A DNA stretch of 64,000 nucleotides from Stenotrophomonas pavanii (GCF_900101175.1 NZ_FNFQ01000010.1:25037-89036); one strand, 5' to 3'. Positions 39,915-51,438 are shown, counted from the stretch's first letter. Notes: generated from the letters alone by a model not told the origin. Numbers and translations are program-made.

Positions 39915-41597
39915 ATGAGCACCCATAACGAGTACGACTACATCATCATCGGCGCCGGTTCGGCCGGCAACGTGCTGGCCACCCGCCTCACCGAAGATGC
40001 CGATGTCAGCGTGCTGCTGCTGGAAGCCGGTGGCCCGGACTACCGGTTCGATTTCCGTACCCAGATGCCGGCCGCACTGGCCTTCCCGCTGCAGGGCAAG
40101 CGCTACAACTGGGCGTACAAGACCGATCCGGAGCCCTTCATGAACAACCGCCGCATGGACTGCGGCCGCGGCAAGGGCCTGGGCGGCTCGTCGCTGATCA
40201 ACGGCATGTGCTACATCCGTGGCAATGCGATGGACTACGACAACTGGGCCAGCATGCCCGGCCTGGAAGACTGGACCTACCTGGACTGCCTGCCCTACTT
40301 CCGCAAGGCCGAAACCCGTGACATCGGCCCCAACGACTACCACGGCGGTGACGGCCCGCTGCGCGTGACCACGCCCAAGGCCGGCAACAACGAACTGTTC
40401 GCTGCGATGGTCGAGGCCGGCGTGCAGGCCGGCTACCCGCGCACCGACGATCTCAACGGCTACCAGCAGGAAGGCTTCGGCCCGATGGACCGCACGGTGA
40501 CCCCGAAGGGCCGTCGCTCCAGCACCGCCCGCGGCTACCTGGACCTGGCCAAGCCGCGCCCGAACCTGACCATCGTCACCCACGCGCTGACCGACCGCAT
40601 CCTGTTCTCGGGCAAGCGCGCGGTGGGCGTGCAGTGGCTGCACAACGACCAGCCGCAGCGTGCGACCGCCCGCCGCGAGGTGCTGCTGTGCGGCGGCGCC
40701 ATCGCCTCGCCGCAGATCCTGCAGCGCTCGGGCGTCGGCCCGGCCGACCTGCTGCGCAGCCTCGACATCGACCTGGTGCACCACCTGCCCGGCGTCGGCG
40801 CCAACCTGCAGGACCACCTTGAGATGTACCTGCAGTACGAGTGCAAGAAGCCGGTCTCGCTGGCCCCGGCGCTGAAGCTGTACAACCAGCCGGCGATCGG
40901 TGCCGAGTGGTTGTTCCTGGGCACCGGCATCGGCGCCAGCAACCAGTTCGAGGCCGGTGGCTTCATCCGCAGCGACGCCGAATTCGACTGGCCGAACCTG
41001 CAGTACCACTTCCTGCCGGTGGCGATCAATTACAACGGCTCCAACCCGATCAAGGCGCACAGCTTCCAGATGCACGTCGGCTCGATGCGCTCGCCCAGCC
41101 GTGGCCGCATCCACGTGCGCTCGAAGGACCCGCGCGAACATCCGAGCATCCTGTTCAACTACATGTCGCACGAGCAGGACTGGCGCGAGTTCCGCGCGGC
41201 GATCCGCATCACCCGCGAGATCTTCGCGCAGCCGGCACTGGCACCGTACAGCGGCCGCGAGATCTCGCCGGGCAGTGCACTGCAGACCGATGCACAGATC
41301 GATGCGTTCGTGCGCGAGCATGCCGAGACCGCCTACCACCCGTCCTGCTCGAACAAGATGGGCCATGCCGACGACCCGATGGCGGTGGTCGATGGCCAGG
41401 GTCGCGTGCACGGCCTGGAAGGCCTGCGTATCGTCGATGCCTCGATCATGCCGCAGGTGGTGACCGGCAACCTCAACGCGCCGACCATCATGATGGCCGA
41501 GAAGCTGGCCGACGTGATCCGCGGCCGCACGCCGCTGGCCCGCAGCACCGCGCCGTACTACAAGGCCAACGGTGCGCCGGTGCGCAAGCAGGGTTGA
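39915..41597 (+). CDS. betA: Choline dehydrogenase (GMC family)
   Basis: Membrane-associated FAD enzyme oxidising choline to betaine aldehyde. The ATG at 39915 has AGGAG six bases upstream and gives 560 residues. The FAD-binding motif is [15 protein letters not shown] near residue 9, and GMC signature 1 lies in [21 protein letters not shown]. The active-site His is in [10 protein letters not shown], followed by the final Asn-Pro region ([15 protein letters not shown]). Last gene of the bet operon. Confidence 0.95.
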   Translation: MSTHNEYDYIIIGAGSAGNVLATRLTEDADVSVLLLEAGGPDYRFDFRTQMPAALAFPLQGKRYNWAYKTDPEPFMNNRRMDCGRGKGLGGSSLINGMCYIRGNAMDYDNWASMPGLEDWTYLDCLPYFRKAETRDIGPNDYHGGDGPLRVTTPKAGNNELFAAMVEAGVQAGYPRTDDLNGYQQEGFGPMDRTVTPKGRRSSTARGYLDLAKPRPNLTIVTHALTDRILFSGKRAVGVQWLHNDQPQRATARREVLLCGGAIASPQILQRSGVGPADLLRSLDIDLVHHLPGVGANLQDHLEMYLQYECKKPVSLAPALKLYNQPAIGAEWLFLGTGIGASNQFEAGGFIRSDAEFDWPNLQYHFLPVAINYNGSNPIKAHSFQMHVGSMRSPSRGRIHVRSKDPREHPSILFNYMSHEQDWREFRAAIRITREIFAQPALAPYSGREISPGSALQTDAQIDAFVREHAETAYHPSCSNKMGHADDPMAVVDGQGRVHGLEGLRIVDASIMPQVVTGNLNAPTIMMAEKLADVIRGRTPLARSTAPYYKANGAPVRKQG

Positions 41598-41622
41598 CGC
41601 AGGCGGCCAGCTTGGGGCCACG

Positions 41623-41695
41623 GTAGTGCCGGCCGCGGGCCGGCATCTATCGGATGGCCTGTCCAGCGCAGATGCCGGCCAGCGGCCGGCACTAT
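41623..41695. repeat. Inverted pair of SMAG palindromes
   Basis: GTAGTGCCGGCCGCGGGCCG... at 41623-41647 faces a reverse copy at 41671-41695, separated by 23 bases. They lie between betA and rpfB. Confidence 0.82.
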
Positions 41696-41819
41696 CCAGC
41701 AAAGAGGCTCTCCGGGGCCTCTTCGCGTTTTCCCTACGGCGGGGTATGCTGCAATGACCGGCCGTTGTCGATACGCTCAGGGTCGGAACCTAATACATCA
41801 CGATTCCTGGAGGGGGAAT

Positions 41820-43496
41820 ATGAGTCTGGATCGTCCCTGGCTGCAGAGCTATCCGAAAGGCGTTCCCGCCGAAATCGACGTCAACGAGTTCCATTCGGTA
41901 GCTTCGGTCTTCGACGCTTCCGTCGCGAAGTTCCGCGACCGTCCCGCCTACTCCAGCTTCGGCAAGGTGCTCACCTATGGCGAGACCGACGCGCTGGTCG
42001 AGCAGTTCGCGGCCTACCTGCTGGGTGAGCTCAAGCTCAAGAAGGGCGACCGCGTCGCCCTGATGATGCCCAACTGCCTGCAGTACCCGGTGGCCACCTT
42101 TGGCGTGCTGCGCGCCGGCCTGACCGTGGTCAACGTCAACCCGCTGTACACCGCGCGCGAGCTCAAGCACCAGCTGATCGACGCCGGCGTGACCGCGCTG
42201 GTGGTGGTCGACAACTTCGGCGACACCGTCGAACAGGTCATCGCCGATACGCCGGTCAAGCATGTGGTGACCACCGGCCTGGGCGACCTGCTCGGCGCCA
42301 AGGGGGTGATCGTCAACTTCGTGCTGAAGTACATCAAGAAGATGGTGCCCAACTACCATCTCAAGGGCGCGGTGCGCTTCCGCCAGGCGCTCAAGCTCGG
42401 CAGCCGCCACAGCCTGCCCAAGGTCGAGATCGACCACGACGACATCGCCTTCCTGCAGTACACCGGCGGCACCACCGGCGTGGCCAAGGGCGCGATGCTG
42501 ACCAACCGCAACCTGATCGCCAACATGCAGCAGGCCTCGGCCTGGATCAGCGCGTCGGGCATCGAGATGGGCAAGGAGTGGATCATCACCGCCCTGCCGC
42601 TGTACCACATCTTCGCGCTGACCGCGAACGGGCTGGTCTTCATGAAGTTCGGTGGCTGCAACCACCTGATCACCAACCCGCGGGACATGAAGGGCTTCGT
42701 CAAGGAGCTCAAGTCGGTGCGCTTCACCGCCATCACCGGCGTCAACACGCTGTTCAACGGGCTGCTCAACACCCCCGGCTTCGACACGGTCGACTTCTCC
42801 TCGCTGAAGGTCACCCTGGGCGGTGGCATGGCGGTGCAGCGCGCCGTGGCCGAGCGCTGGAAGAAGGTCACCGGCGTGACCCTGGTCGAGGCCTATGGCC
42901 TGACCGAGACCTCACCGGCGGCCTGCATCAACCCGCTCACCCTGACCGAGTACAACGGCTCGATCGGACTACCGATCCCGTCCACCGATGCCTGCATCAA
43001 GGATGACAACAGTGCCATCCTGCCGCTGGGCGATGTCGGCGAGCTCTGCATCAAGGGCCCGCAGGTGATGAAGGGCTACTGGCAGCGCCCGGAGGAAACG
43101 GCCAAGGCCATCGACGCGGACGGCTGGCTGCATACCGGCGACATGGCCAAGATGGACGAACACGGCTTCTTCTACATCGTCGACCGCAAGAAGGACATGA
43201 TCCTGGTGTCCGGCTTCAACGTGTACCCGAACGAAGTCGAGGACGTGATCGCGATGATGCCGGGCGTGCTGGAAGTGGCCGCAGTCGGCGTCCCGGACGA
43301 CAAGTCCGGCGAGGTGGTGAAGGTGGTCATCGTGAAGAAGGACCCGAACCTGACCGCCGAAATGGTCAAGGAGCATGCCCGGGCCAACCTGACCGGCTAC
43401 AAGCACCCCAAAATCGTTGAATTCCGAAAGGAGCTGCCGAAGACCAACGTCGGCAAGATCCTCCGTCGCGAACTCCGCGATACGCCCGCCCAGTAA
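41820..43496 (+). CDS. rpfB: Long-chain fatty acyl-CoA ligase RpfB (FadD-like)
   Basis: AMP-forming acyl-CoA synthetase of 558 residues. The ATG has a strong GGAGGGGG site upstream. The AMP-binding motif is [14 protein letters not shown] (about 220-233), with [24 protein letters not shown] and the C-terminal Lys in [14 protein letters not shown]. Next to rpfF this gene is rpfB in the xanthomonad rpf cluster, where it turns over DSF-family fatty acids and takes part in fatty-acid use. It is 161 bp upstream of rpfF, with a terminator between, so the two may be separately transcribed. Confidence 0.93.
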   Translation: MSLDRPWLQSYPKGVPAEIDVNEFHSVASVFDASVAKFRDRPAYSSFGKVLTYGETDALVEQFAAYLLGELKLKKGDRVALMMPNCLQYPVATFGVLRAGLTVVNVNPLYTARELKHQLIDAGVTALVVVDNFGDTVEQVIADTPVKHVVTTGLGDLLGAKGVIVNFVLKYIKKMVPNYHLKGAVRFRQALKLGSRHSLPKVEIDHDDIAFLQYTGGTTGVAKGAMLTNRNLIANMQQASAWISASGIEMGKEWIITALPLYHIFALTANGLVFMKFGGCNHLITNPRDMKGFVKELKSVRFTAITGVNTLFNGLLNTPGFDTVDFSSLKVTLGGGMAVQRAVAERWKKVTGVTLVEAYGLTETSPAACINPLTLTEYNGSIGLPIPSTDACIKDDNSAILPLGDVGELCIKGPQVMKGYWQRPEETAKAIDADGWLHTGDMAKMDEHGFFYIVDRKKDMILVSGFNVYPNEVEDVIAMMPGVLEVAAVGVPDDKSGEVVKVVIVKKDPNLTAEMVKEHARANLTGYKHPKIVEFRKELPKTNVGKILRRELRDTPAQ

Positions 43497-43521
43497 GGGT
43501 TTGCGGCAATTTGAACGATGC

Positions 43522-43555
43522 AGGGCCCGGGGCGGAAACGTCCCGGGCCCTTTCG
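43522..43555 (+). terminator. Rho-independent terminator after rpfB
   Basis: AGGGCCCGGG and CCCGGGCCCT stems around a GCGGAAACGT loop, followed by TTTCG. Confidence 0.82.
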
Positions 43556-43657
43556 CATGCGACGCCCCTGCGGCGGTGTAGCATCGCCGCGTGTGTGGAC
43601 CGTTCGGCCCGCCGGCCACCCACCTGACACTGCGGGCCGCATGCCGAGGACCCTTCC

Positions 43658-44530
43658 ATGAGTACCATCGAAAAGCTGCCTTCAAGCGGCTCACCGTTCG
43701 CCACCATCCGTACCGAAGACAGCGCCGACGGCGCTGCCCACTGGCTGTTCATGCACGCCGATGCCGCCACCGGGATCCGCCCCTGCTGCCGCAAGGACAT
43801 GCTCGACGAAATGTGGAGCTACATGGCGGCCATCACCCGCAGCCCTGCCGAACGCCACAACGGGACATTGCGGCATTTCGTGCTGGCCTCCGACGCCGTC
43901 GCCTACAACCTGGGCGGCGACCTGGACCTGTTCACCCGCCTGATCCGCGAAGGCAACCGCGACCTCCTGCTGAACTACGCCCAGCGCTGCGTGGAGGGCG
44001 TGCACCACCTGCACACCGGGTTCGGCGGCGACGTCCGTTCGATCGCGCTGATCCAGGGTGACGCCCTCGGCGGCGGCCTGGAAATGGCGCTGGCCTGCCA
44101 CACCATCGTCGCCGAGGAAGGCAGCGGACTGGGCCTGCCGGAGGTGCTGTTCGGCCTGTTCCCGGGCATGGGTGCGTACTCCTTCCTGTGCCGGCGCGTG
44201 TCCCCCCACCTGGCCGAGAAGATCATCCTCGACGGCCGGGTCTACAGCGCCGAGGAGATGCACGCGATGGGCGTGGTCGACGTGCTGGTGAAGAAGGGCG
44301 AAGGCCGGGCGGCGGTGGAAGAACTGATCCGCCAGCAGCAGCGCACGCCGCAGTCCTATCTGGCGATGAACGCCGCACGCGCCATCGCCCAGCCGGTCAG
44401 CTACGACGAACTGCTGGAGATCACCAAGGTATGGGTCGATTCCGCCCTCGCACTCGGCGACCGCTCGCTGCGCACCATGGATCGCCTGATCAAGGCCCAG
44501 ACCCGTCGCGCCAGTCTCGACGCGGCCTGA
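43658..44530 (+). CDS. rpfF: DSF synthase RpfF
   Basis: Crotonase-fold enzyme with dehydratase and thioesterase activity that makes the diffusible signal factor, cis-11-methyl-2-dodecenoic acid in this group. The 290-residue protein has the two catalytic glutamates at E142 (GDALGGGLEMAL) and E162 (GLGLPEVLFG), matching E141 and E161 of X. campestris RpfF. The C-terminal RSLRTMDRLIKAQTRR is also conserved. The N-terminal about 60 residues differ most from the Xanthomonas protein; in S. maltophilia this end varies between the two rpf types. It converges on rpfC, which inhibits it at low signal. Confidence 0.95.
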   Translation: MSTIEKLPSSGSPFATIRTEDSADGAAHWLFMHADAATGIRPCCRKDMLDEMWSYMAAITRSPAERHNGTLRHFVLASDAVAYNLGGDLDLFTRLIREGNRDLLLNYAQRCVEGVHHLHTGFGGDVRSIALIQGDALGGGLEMALACHTIVAEEGSGLGLPEVLFGLFPGMGAYSFLCRRVSPHLAEKIILDGRVYSAEEMHAMGVVDVLVKKGEGRAAVEELIRQQQRTPQSYLAMNAARAIAQPVSYDELLEITKVWVDSALALGDRSLRTMDRLIKAQTRRASLDAA

Positions 44531-44557
44531 TTCCTCCCCTCCCCCAGGATGGGTTCA

Positions 44558-44587
44558 AGCCCGGCTGGCCACCGGGCTTTTTTTGAA
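44558..44587 (+). terminator. Terminator between rpfF and rpfC
   Basis: AAGCCCGG and CCGGGCTT stems around TGGCCA, followed by seven T on the plus strand. It ends rpfF, which converges with rpfC. Confidence 0.85.
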
Positions 44588-44600
44588 TTCACGCCACGCC

Positions 44601-46778
44601 TCAGCGCGCTTCACCATCGTCGGCGGCTCCGCGCATGCGGCGTTCGGCCCGCGCGTCCAGTGCGCGCCGGCCTTCCTTGATCGCCTCCTGCAGGATGCCC
44701 AGGCGCGTGCGCCATTCGGTCTTCAGCTGCCAGTCGGCCATCCGCATCAGCTCGCCGGCACGGTTGGACGCGCGCATCAGGCCAAGGTTGCTGGCCACGC
44801 CCTTGATCGCGTGGGACTGTTCGCGGAACACGTCCCAGTGAGCCGCCTCGCCGGCCTGCTCGGCCTTGCCCATGCAGCTCGCCACGTCTTCCAGGCACTG
44901 GCGGATGAATTCACGCTCGAAGCTCTCGCCCATGCCCAGCGAGGCCAGTTCGTCCAGCACGCTGCTGTCGAGCACGCCATCCTGCAGCGGCGCCGCCGGT
45001 CGCACCACCGGTGCGGCCATGGTCTTCAGCTGGGCATTGCTGGCGATCTCGGCCAGCGTATCGAGCAGGCGCACCGCAACGACGGGCTTGGCCAGGAAGG
45101 CATGTGCGCCGGCCTGGGTACAGCGCTGGATCGCCTCGGGCGTTACATCCGCACTGAGTACCAGTACCGGCGTGCGCGGACCGCCGCCGGCCTGCATCAC
45201 CCGCAGTTCCTTGAGCATGTCCAGCCCGCTCATGCCCGGCATGTGCAGATCGACGATGACCGCGTCGAACTCGCTGTCGGCCAGCGCATCCAGCACCGCC
45301 TCGCCGCCGTCCACGCACAGCACGCGATGGCCGGCCTTCTGCAGCAGACGCTGCAGAACCATGCGGTTGGCCTCGTGGTCGTCGGCCACCAGGATCTGCA
45401 TGCTGCGCACGCGAGCGCGATGGCGCAGGAACGGATCGGCAAAAGCGATCACGTTGCCGCCCGGGCCCGCGCCTTCGTCGCCGCTCAGGCTCGGCACCGC
45501 GCCCGGCACCTGCGGCTGCGGCGGCGCGAACGGCAGTTCGACCCAGAAGTGGCTGCCGCGCGGCGGGTTTTCCAGATAGCCGATGTCACCGTCCATCGCC
45601 TCGACCAGGCCCTTGGCGATGGTCGTGCCCAGCCCGGTCCCCTCGTGACGGCGCGCCATGCTGACGTCGGCCTGCTCGAACGCGTCGAACAGCCGTGCAC
45701 GCATGGCAGGTGGCACGCCGATGCCGGTGTCGAGGATGTCGAAGCGCAACCGCACCGCCCCGCTGGCATCGGCCTGTACCACGCCGACCCGGATTTCGAC
45801 CCGGCCATGGTCGGTGAACTTGACCGCGTTGCCGGCCAGGTTCAGCAGGATCTGCCGCAGGTGCCCGACATCGCCGCGCACGCGTGGCGGCACACCGTCG
45901 GCCACCTTCACCCGGTAATCCAGCCGTTTGGCCTTGGCCTGTGGCAGCAGGATCAGGCCGATCGCCTGGATCACGTCGGCCACGGCGAAGTCCTCGGCCA
46001 CCACGCGCAGCTTGCCGGCCTCGATGGCCGAGATGTCCAGCACTTCCTCCACCAGTGCCAGCAGGCTGCGCGACGACGCCTGGATGGTGTTGAGGCACTC
46101 GCGCTGCTCGTCATCCAGGCGCGTGGTGGCCAGCACTTCGGTCATGCCGTTGAGACCGTTCAACGGCGTGCGGAACTCATGGCTCATGTTGGCCAGGAAC
46201 CGGCTCTTGGCCTCGCTGGCGCGGCGCGCCTCGGCCATCGCTTCGGTCAGCTGCCGCAGCAGTGTCGAGAAGTACAGCGGCACCGCTGCCAGGCCCAGCC
46301 AGAGGCCGATGGCCAGGCGGAAATTCTGTTGCCAGTAGGGCGTCAGCAGCACGGTACAACCGAAGCTCACCATGGCCATCGCCACCGCCACGTACAGGTA
46401 ATGGTTGCCGAAGCGCATGCCGTTGCCGACCGTCACCCACATCACCACGATGTAGACCCAGGCCAGCGGCTCGCCCATCTGCACCATGCCCGCAGCGATC
46501 AGGCCGTAGTCGGCCAGCATGCCCAGCACGCGGCGGGGATCGGAACGCGCCGGCCGCCACAGCAGCCAGCCGAACAGCAGCAGCGACAGGCTCAGGCCGG
46601 TCAGCACGATCGCCAGCACACCGACGTACTGGGTGTGCGGCAGATCGTGGCGCGGCGCCGGCAACAGCACGTAGGCCAGGATCAGGCTGATCAGCACGAT
46701 GCGGACGATCTGCTGGCCGTGCTCGCTGTCCTGGCGCTGGGACAGGCGCAGCCGCAGCTGCGACAACAGGCGTTTCAC
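44601..46778 (-). CDS. rpfC: DSF-sensing hybrid histidine kinase RpfC
   Basis: Sensor kinase for DSF, phosphorylating RpfG and binding RpfF. The start is taken as GTG 46778, which overlaps the rpfG stop as GTGA and gives 725 residues, like X. campestris RpfC; the frame is open 51 codons further but inside rpfG. The input region has five or six hydrophobic segments (about 25-40, 52-74, 83-101, 105-120, 127-145, 153-173). Then come HisKA with H200 in [12 protein letters not shown], HATPase, a receiver domain ([12 protein letters not shown]) and an Hpt domain ([12 protein letters not shown]). The short input resembles the rpf-2 rather than the ten-helix rpf-1 variant of S. maltophilia, an inference to be checked. 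Confidence 0.93.
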   Translation of the reverse strand: MKRLLSQLRLRLSQRQDSEHGQQIVRIVLISLILAYVLLPAPRHDLPHTQYVGVLAIVLTGLSLSLLLFGWLLWRPARSDPRRVLGMLADYGLIAAGMVQMGEPLAWVYIVVMWVTVGNGMRFGNHYLYVAVAMAMVSFGCTVLLTPYWQQNFRLAIGLWLGLAAVPLYFSTLLRQLTEAMAEARRASEAKSRFLANMSHEFRTPLNGLNGMTEVLATTRLDDEQRECLNTIQASSRSLLALVEEVLDISAIEAGKLRVVAEDFAVADVIQAIGLILLPQAKAKRLDYRVKVADGVPPRVRGDVGHLRQILLNLAGNAVKFTDHGRVEIRVGVVQADASGAVRLRFDILDTGIGVPPAMRARLFDAFEQADVSMARRHEGTGLGTTIAKGLVEAMDGDIGYLENPPRGSHFWVELPFAPPQPQVPGAVPSLSGDEGAGPGGNVIAFADPFLRHRARVRSMQILVADDHEANRMVLQRLLQKAGHRVLCVDGGEAVLDALADSEFDAVIVDLHMPGMSGLDMLKELRVMQAGGGPRTPVLVLSADVTPEAIQRCTQAGAHAFLAKPVVAVRLLDTLAEIASNAQLKTMAAPVVRPAAPLQDGVLDSSVLDELASLGMGESFEREFIRQCLEDVASCMGKAEQAGEAAHWDVFREQSHAIKGVASNLGLMRASNRAGELMRMADWQLKTEWRTRLGILQEAIKEGRRALDARAERRMRGAADDGEAR

Positions 46779-47920
46779 GCGCCCAGCCCCGGGCGCGCGG
46801 ACGCCATCGAATGCTCGGCGCAGATCTGGTCCAGCTGTTCGCGGCCGCGCAGCAGCGCGTCCACGCATCGGGGATCGAACAGCCGGCCACGCTGGGCGTA
46901 GAGATAAGCCAGGGTGGCTTCCATGGTCCATGCTTCCTTGTACGGACGGGGCGAAATCAGGGCGTCGAAGACATCGGCGACGGCCACGATGCGCGCTTCC
47001 AGCGGAATCGCATCGCCGACCAGCCCGTCGGGATAGCCGCTGCCGTCGTAGCGCTCATGATGACGCAGTGCGATCAATGCGCCAACCTGGATGAAACGAT
47101 TCTGGCTGCCGCTCAGCAGTTCATGGCCAATCCGCGGGTGCCGGCGCATGATCGCCAGCTCTTCCTCGTTGAGCTTGCCCTGCTTGAGCAGCACCGCATC
47201 GGGAATGGCGATCTTGCCCATGTCATGCAGCGGCGCAGCCATTTCGATCAGGCGCACGTCCTCCTCGGGCAGCCCGAGCTGTTCGGCGATCAGTCCGGCC
47301 ACGCGCGCCATGCGCTCCAGGTAGGCGCTGGTGCCGGCGTCACGGAACTCGATCGCCCGCGCCAGCCGCGACAGCGTTTCGCGCTCGCGCTCTTCGACCT
47401 CATGCATGCTGGCCAGCAGGCGCTGCTCCAGCGACAGCGCCCGTTGCTTCACGTTCTCGGTCTGCTGGCGCAGCTGCAGCAGGTTGTAGCAGCGCGCACG
47501 CAGTTCGCGCGGGCGGATCGGCTTGACCAGGAAGTCGATGACGCCGGCTTCCAGTGCCGCCTGGCGGATCGGCTCGTCACCGACCACCGTGATCAGGATC
47601 ACCGGAATGTCGCGGTGCTTGGGCAGGCGACGGAAACGACGGGCGAATTCCAGCCCATCCATCTCCGGCATGCGGTAATCGAGCAGCAGCAGGTCGACCG
47701 GATGGGCTTCGCACCAGGCCAATGCGGTCAACGGGTCTCCGAAGTCATACACGCTCAGTTCCGGCGCGATGTCTTCGATGACGTGACGCAGCATCGTCCG
47801 TGCGGAAGTCTGGTCGTCAACGATGACGATGTTCAACGCGTACTCTGCCTGGTTTTTCGACCACGCTGGATCATCAGCAGGCGAGGATACTCTGCCGCTG
47901 CGAACGCTCGCACCCTGCAT
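46775..47920 (-). CDS. rpfG: RpfG, HD-GYP cyclic-di-GMP phosphodiesterase response regulator
   Basis: Output of DSF signalling: phosphorylation by RpfC activates degradation of c-di-GMP. The 381-residue protein has a receiver domain with D81 in LLLLDYRMPEMDG (about 29-150) and a C-terminal HD-GYP domain (about 195-370) with HDMGKIAIPD and HHERYDGSGYPDGL. It begins MQGASVRSGRVSSPADDPAW, close to the X. campestris start. The stop overlaps the rpfC start, so rpfG-rpfC are coupled; rpfH, found between them in X. campestris, is absent. Confidence 0.95.
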   Translation of the reverse strand: MQGASVRSGRVSSPADDPAWSKNQAEYALNIVIVDDQTSARTMLRHVIEDIAPELSVYDFGDPLTALAWCEAHPVDLLLLDYRMPEMDGLEFARRFRRLPKHRDIPVILITVVGDEPIRQAALEAGVIDFLVKPIRPRELRARCYNLLQLRQQTENVKQRALSLEQRLLASMHEVEERERETLSRLARAIEFRDAGTSAYLERMARVAGLIAEQLGLPEEDVRLIEMAAPLHDMGKIAIPDAVLLKQGKLNEEELAIMRRHPRIGHELLSGSQNRFIQVGALIALRHHERYDGSGYPDGLVGDAIPLEARIVAVADVFDALISPRPYKEAWTMEATLAYLYAQRGRLFDPRCVDALLRGREQLDQICAEHSMASARPGLGA

Positions 47921-48125
47921 CGGCCTGACTCCCGTGTCATGCGTCCCGATTCATGATCGTCATCACAATGTGAAGCGGACTCCCCACACCGTGCCCTCCC
48001 CCTGGCGCCGATCAAGCCATAACAGGCGTCAAGGTAGTGCAATTACGATACGCCGAGTGCGGGACGCGTCAATCGCGCCGTCTCGTTTCGGGACGGCGCG
48101 CACAATCGGGAGTCAAAAAGGCGAC

Positions 48126-49637
48126 TTACTGCTCCGGACGCATGTACGGGAACAGCAGTACATCGCGGATCGAGCTGCTGCCGGTCAGCAGCATCACCAG
48201 ACGATCCACGCCGATGCCGAGGCCGCCGGTCGGTGCCATGCCGTACTCCAGCGCACGGATGTAGTCGGCGTCGTAGTGCATGGCCTCGTCATCACCACCT
48301 TCCTTCGCGGCCACCTGGGCCTGGAAGCGCTGGGCCTGGTCTTCCGGATCGTTCAGCTCGGAGAAGCCGTTGGCCAGCTCCTTGCCGTTGACGAACAGCT
48401 CGAAGCGGTCGGTGTAGCCCGGGTCATTGTCGTTGGCACGGGCCAGCGGCGAGACCTCCACCGGGTGGTCGGTGATGAAGGTCGGCTGGATCAGGGTGTG
48501 CTCGACGGTGGCCTCGAAGATCTCCAGCAGCAGCTTGCCCCAGCCGTAGGACGGCTTGACGCGGATCTTCAGGCGCTCGCAATGGCGCAGCAGCGCGTCG
48601 CGGTCGGTACAGTCGGCGACGGAGATTTCCGGGTTGTGGTGGCGGACTGCCTCGTCCATGCGCCAGCGGCGGAACGCCGGGCCCAGGTCGATCTTCGCGC
48701 CATCCCACTCGACCTCGGTGCTGCCGTTGACGGTCCTGGCCACGTCACGGATCACGCCTTCGGTCAGGTCCATGATCTCGTTGTACGTGGCGTAGGCCTC
48801 GTACAGCTCCATCATGGTGAATTCCGGGTTGTGGCGGGTGCTGACGCCTTCATTGCGGAAGTTGCGGTTGATCTCGTACACCCGCTCCAGGCCACCCACG
48901 GTCAGGCGCTTGAGGTACAGCTCCGGCGCCACGCGCAGGTACAGGTCCAGGTCCAGCGCATTGTGGTGGGTGGTGAACGGCTTCGCCGCCGCGCCGCCGG
49001 GGATGTAATGCATCATCGGCGTCTCGACTTCCAGGAAGTCGCGGCTGTCCAGCCATGCGCGCATGGCGCGGATGATCTTGGAGCGCTTGATGAAGACCGC
49101 GCGCGACTCCGGGGTCACGATCAGGTCGACGTAGCGCTGGCGATAGCGCTGCTCGACGTCGGCCAGGCCGTGCCACTTGTCCGGCAGCGGGCGCAGCGAC
49201 TTGGTCAGCAGGCGGATCGACTCGGCCTTGACCGACAGTTCGCCGGTCTTGGTGCGGGTCAGGCCGCCTTCGACGGCGATGATGTCACCCACGTCCCAGC
49301 CCTTGAACGCGGTGTAGGCATCGCCCAGCACGGCACCCTGCAGGAACAGCTGGATGCGGCCGGACTCGTCCTGGATCTGCGCGAAGCTGGCCTTGCCCAT
49401 GATGCGCTTGGCCATCAGGCGGCCGGCCATCTTCACCTGGCGGCCGTTGCCTTCCAGCGCCTCGGCGGTCCACTGTTCGGCATCGGCGAATTCTTCCTGC
49501 AGGCGGCCGGCGAAGTCCTCGCGACGGAAATCGTTCGGATACGCGATGCCCTGCCCACGCAGCGCTTTGAGTTTCTCGCGGCGCTCGGCGATCAACTTGT
49601 TTTCGTCGACGGGGGGGGTATCGGTAGCTTCGCTCAT
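48126..49637 (-). CDS. lysS: Lysyl-tRNA synthetase (class II)
   Basis: Charges tRNA-Lys. The ATG at 49637 gives 503 residues, as usual for LysS; further upstream the open frame adds 21 codons with no good start. An N-terminal OB-fold (about 60-150) precedes the class II core: motif 1 region [11 protein letters not shown], motif 2 region [20 protein letters not shown] and motif 3 [16 protein letters not shown] lysyl-tRNA synthetase gene is a usual rpf-cluster neighbour in xanthomonads. The 205 bp between it and rpfG hold no further gene. Confidence 0.96.
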   Translation of the reverse strand: MSEATDTPPVDENKLIAERREKLKALRGQGIAYPNDFRREDFAGRLQEEFADAEQWTAEALEGNGRQVKMAGRLMAKRIMGKASFAQIQDESGRIQLFLQGAVLGDAYTAFKGWDVGDIIAVEGGLTRTKTGELSVKAESIRLLTKSLRPLPDKWHGLADVEQRYRQRYVDLIVTPESRAVFIKRSKIIRAMRAWLDSRDFLEVETPMMHYIPGGAAAKPFTTHHNALDLDLYLRVAPELYLKRLTVGGLERVYEINRNFRNEGVSTRHNPEFTMMELYEAYATYNEIMDLTEGVIRDVARTVNGSTEVEWDGAKIDLGPAFRRWRMDEAVRHHNPEISVADCTDRDALLRHCERLKIRVKPSYGWGKLLLEIFEATVEHTLIQPTFITDHPVEVSPLARANDNDPGYTDRFELFVNGKELANGFSELNDPEDQAQRFQAQVAAKEGGDDEAMHYDADYIRALEYGMAPTGGLGIGVDRLVMLLTGSSSIRDVLLFPYMRPEQ

Positions 49638-49730
49638 GGATCTGCGGGAATCGTGTAGTGAGGGGGGATGCAGCGCCCGGCACAGCCGGTTGCCCAGCAT
49701 ACCAAAACCGCCCTGCCCCAGCCGGGAGAA

Positions 49731-49768
49731 GGGTCAGATCCCTTTGCTGCGCAAAGGCATCCGACCCC
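49731..49768. repeat. GGGTCAGATCC-family palindrome
   Basis: GGGTCAGATCCCTTTGC and GCAAAGGCATCCGACCCC, an imperfect copy between lysS and the acetolactate-synthase-like gene. Confidence 0.78.
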
Positions 49769-49797
49769 GTCCGGGACCCTGCCTGGACCCTGGATGT

Positions 49798-51438
49798 CTA
49801 CCTGTTGCCGGGGAAGGCCTGCCGCAACTCATCCACCAGCACCCGCTGGTTCTCCGAATAGTCCACCGGCACCGAGACCAGGTGCACCCCACCCTCGTTG
49901 AACGCAGCTTCCAGGGTCGGGATGAACTGCTCGATGGCGGTCACCTCGTGGCCCTTGCAGCCGTAGGCCTCCGCGTACTTCACGAAATCCGGGTTGCTGA
50001 AGGTCATGCCATAGTCGGTGAAACCATCCACCGCCTGCTTCCAGCGGATCATGCCGTAGGCACCGTCGTTGAGGATCAGCACCACCAGGTTCAGGCCCAG
50101 CCGACGCGCCGTCTCCAGCTCCTGGCTGTTCATCATGAAGCCGCCGTCGCCACATACCGCCAGCACCCGTCGTTGCGGGTACAGGATCGAGGCCATGATC
50201 GCCGACGGCAGGCCCGCGCCCATGGTCGCCAGCGCGTTGTCCAGCAGCAATGTGTTGGCCACCTGGGTGCGGTAGTTGCGCGCAAACCAGATCTTGTACA
50301 TGCCGTTGTCCAGCGCCACGATGCCATCCGGTGGCATCACCTGGCGCACGTCGTGCACCAGCCGCTGCGGGGTGAACCGGGCCTCTTCGGCACGGTCGGC
50401 CAGGTGCTCGAGGATGGTTGCGCGCAGCGGCAGCAGCGCATCGGCATTGGGCACTGCACCTTCGATGCGATCGGCCAGCTGGGTCAAGGAACGGCCGATA
50501 TCACCGATCACCTCCACCTGCGGGAAGTACACCTGCTCCACCGCCGCCTGCGAGTAGCCGATATGGATCACCGTCGGCCCACCCGGGCGCATCACGAACG
50601 GCGGCTTCTCGGTGACTTCGTGACCGATGGTCACGATCACGTCGGCCTGGTCGATCGCCATGTGCACGTAATCGCGCTCGGTCAGCGCCGCGGTGCCCAT
50701 GTACAGGCCCGAGCCCCCGGCGACCGCGCCCTTGCCCATCTGCGTGGTGAAGAACGGAATGCCGGCGCGCAGCACGAACGCCGACAGCGCCTCGCTCGAC
50801 TGCGGCCGCGACGCCGCCGAAGCGATCATCAGCAGCGGACGCCGGGCGTTGCGGATGATCTCCGCCGCGCGGTCCAGCGCTTCCGGGCTGGCGACCGGGC
50901 GGTCCACCGCGTGCGGCGGGATCAGCGCCGCGCCCTCGACCTCATCGGCGGCGATGTCCTCGGGCAGCTCCAGCAGCACCGGGCCTGGCCGCTCTTCCTG
51001 GGCAACCCGGAACGCCTCGCGGACGATGGTCGGGATCGTGCGCGCCGAGACGATCTGCCGCGCCTGCTTGGTCAGCGGCTTCATCGTGCTGACGATGTCG
51101 ACGATCTGGAAGCGCGCCTGCTTGCTGGCCACGATGCCCTTCTGTCCGGTGATCAGGATCACCGGCCACGCACCGAGCAGCGCATAGGCGGCGCCGGTGG
51201 TGAAGTTGAGCGCGCCCGGACCGAGCGTTGCCAGGCATACGCCCGGCTTGCCGGTCAGGCGGCCGTAAGTGGCCGCCATGAACACCGCCGCCTGTTCGTG
51301 GCGGGTGATGACCAGTTCGATGCTGGAATGGCGGAGCGACTCGACCACGTCGAGGTTTTCTTCGCCGGGAATACCGAAAATGCGCTCGACGCCTTCGTTC
51401 TCAAGTGCGGCGACGAGCAGATCTGAACCCTTGGACAT
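49798..51438 (-). CDS. Thiamine-diphosphate enzyme, acetolactate synthase large-subunit-like
   Basis: A 546-residue ThDP-dependent enzyme. The catalytic Glu is in ITRHEQAAVFMAATYGRLTG, and the ThDP/Mg motif is GDGGFMMNSQELETARRLGL...ILND. The start has AGGACGG upstream; 27 earlier in-frame codons are less likely. Acetolactate synthase is the closest match, but no small regulatory subunit gene is next to it. It follows the succinate-semialdehyde-dehydrogenase-like gene by 62 bp, so the two form an operon; the physiological substrate is not clear, and another 2-keto-acid enzyme role is possible. Confidence 0.85.
   Translation of the reverse strand: MSKGSDLLVAALENEGVERIFGIPGEENLDVVESLRHSSIELVITRHEQAAVFMAATYGRLTGKPGVCLATLGPGALNFTTGAAYALLGAWPVILITGQKGIVASKQARFQIVDIVSTMKPLTKQARQIVSARTIPTIVREAFRVAQEERPGPVLLELPEDIAADEVEGAALIPPHAVDRPVASPEALDRAAEIIRNARRPLLMIASAASRPQSSEALSAFVLRAGIPFFTTQMGKGAVAGGSGLYMGTAALTERDYVHMAIDQADVIVTIGHEVTEKPPFVMRPGGPTVIHIGYSQAAVEQVYFPQVEVIGDIGRSLTQLADRIEGAVPNADALLPLRATILEHLADRAEEARFTPQRLVHDVRQVMPPDGIVALDNGMYKIWFARNYRTQVANTLLLDNALATMGAGLPSAIMASILYPQRRVLAVCGDGGFMMNSQELETARRLGLNLVVLILNDGAYGMIRWKQAVDGFTDYGMTFSNPDFVKYAEAYGCKGHEVTAIEQFIPTLEAAFNEGGVHLVSVPVDYSENQRVLVDELRQAFPGNR

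Noticed and set aside
48030..48125. Terminator for lysS on the minus strand
   Set aside because: A GCCGTCCCG/CGAGACGGC hairpin exists but no T run follows it in that direction, so it is not listed.
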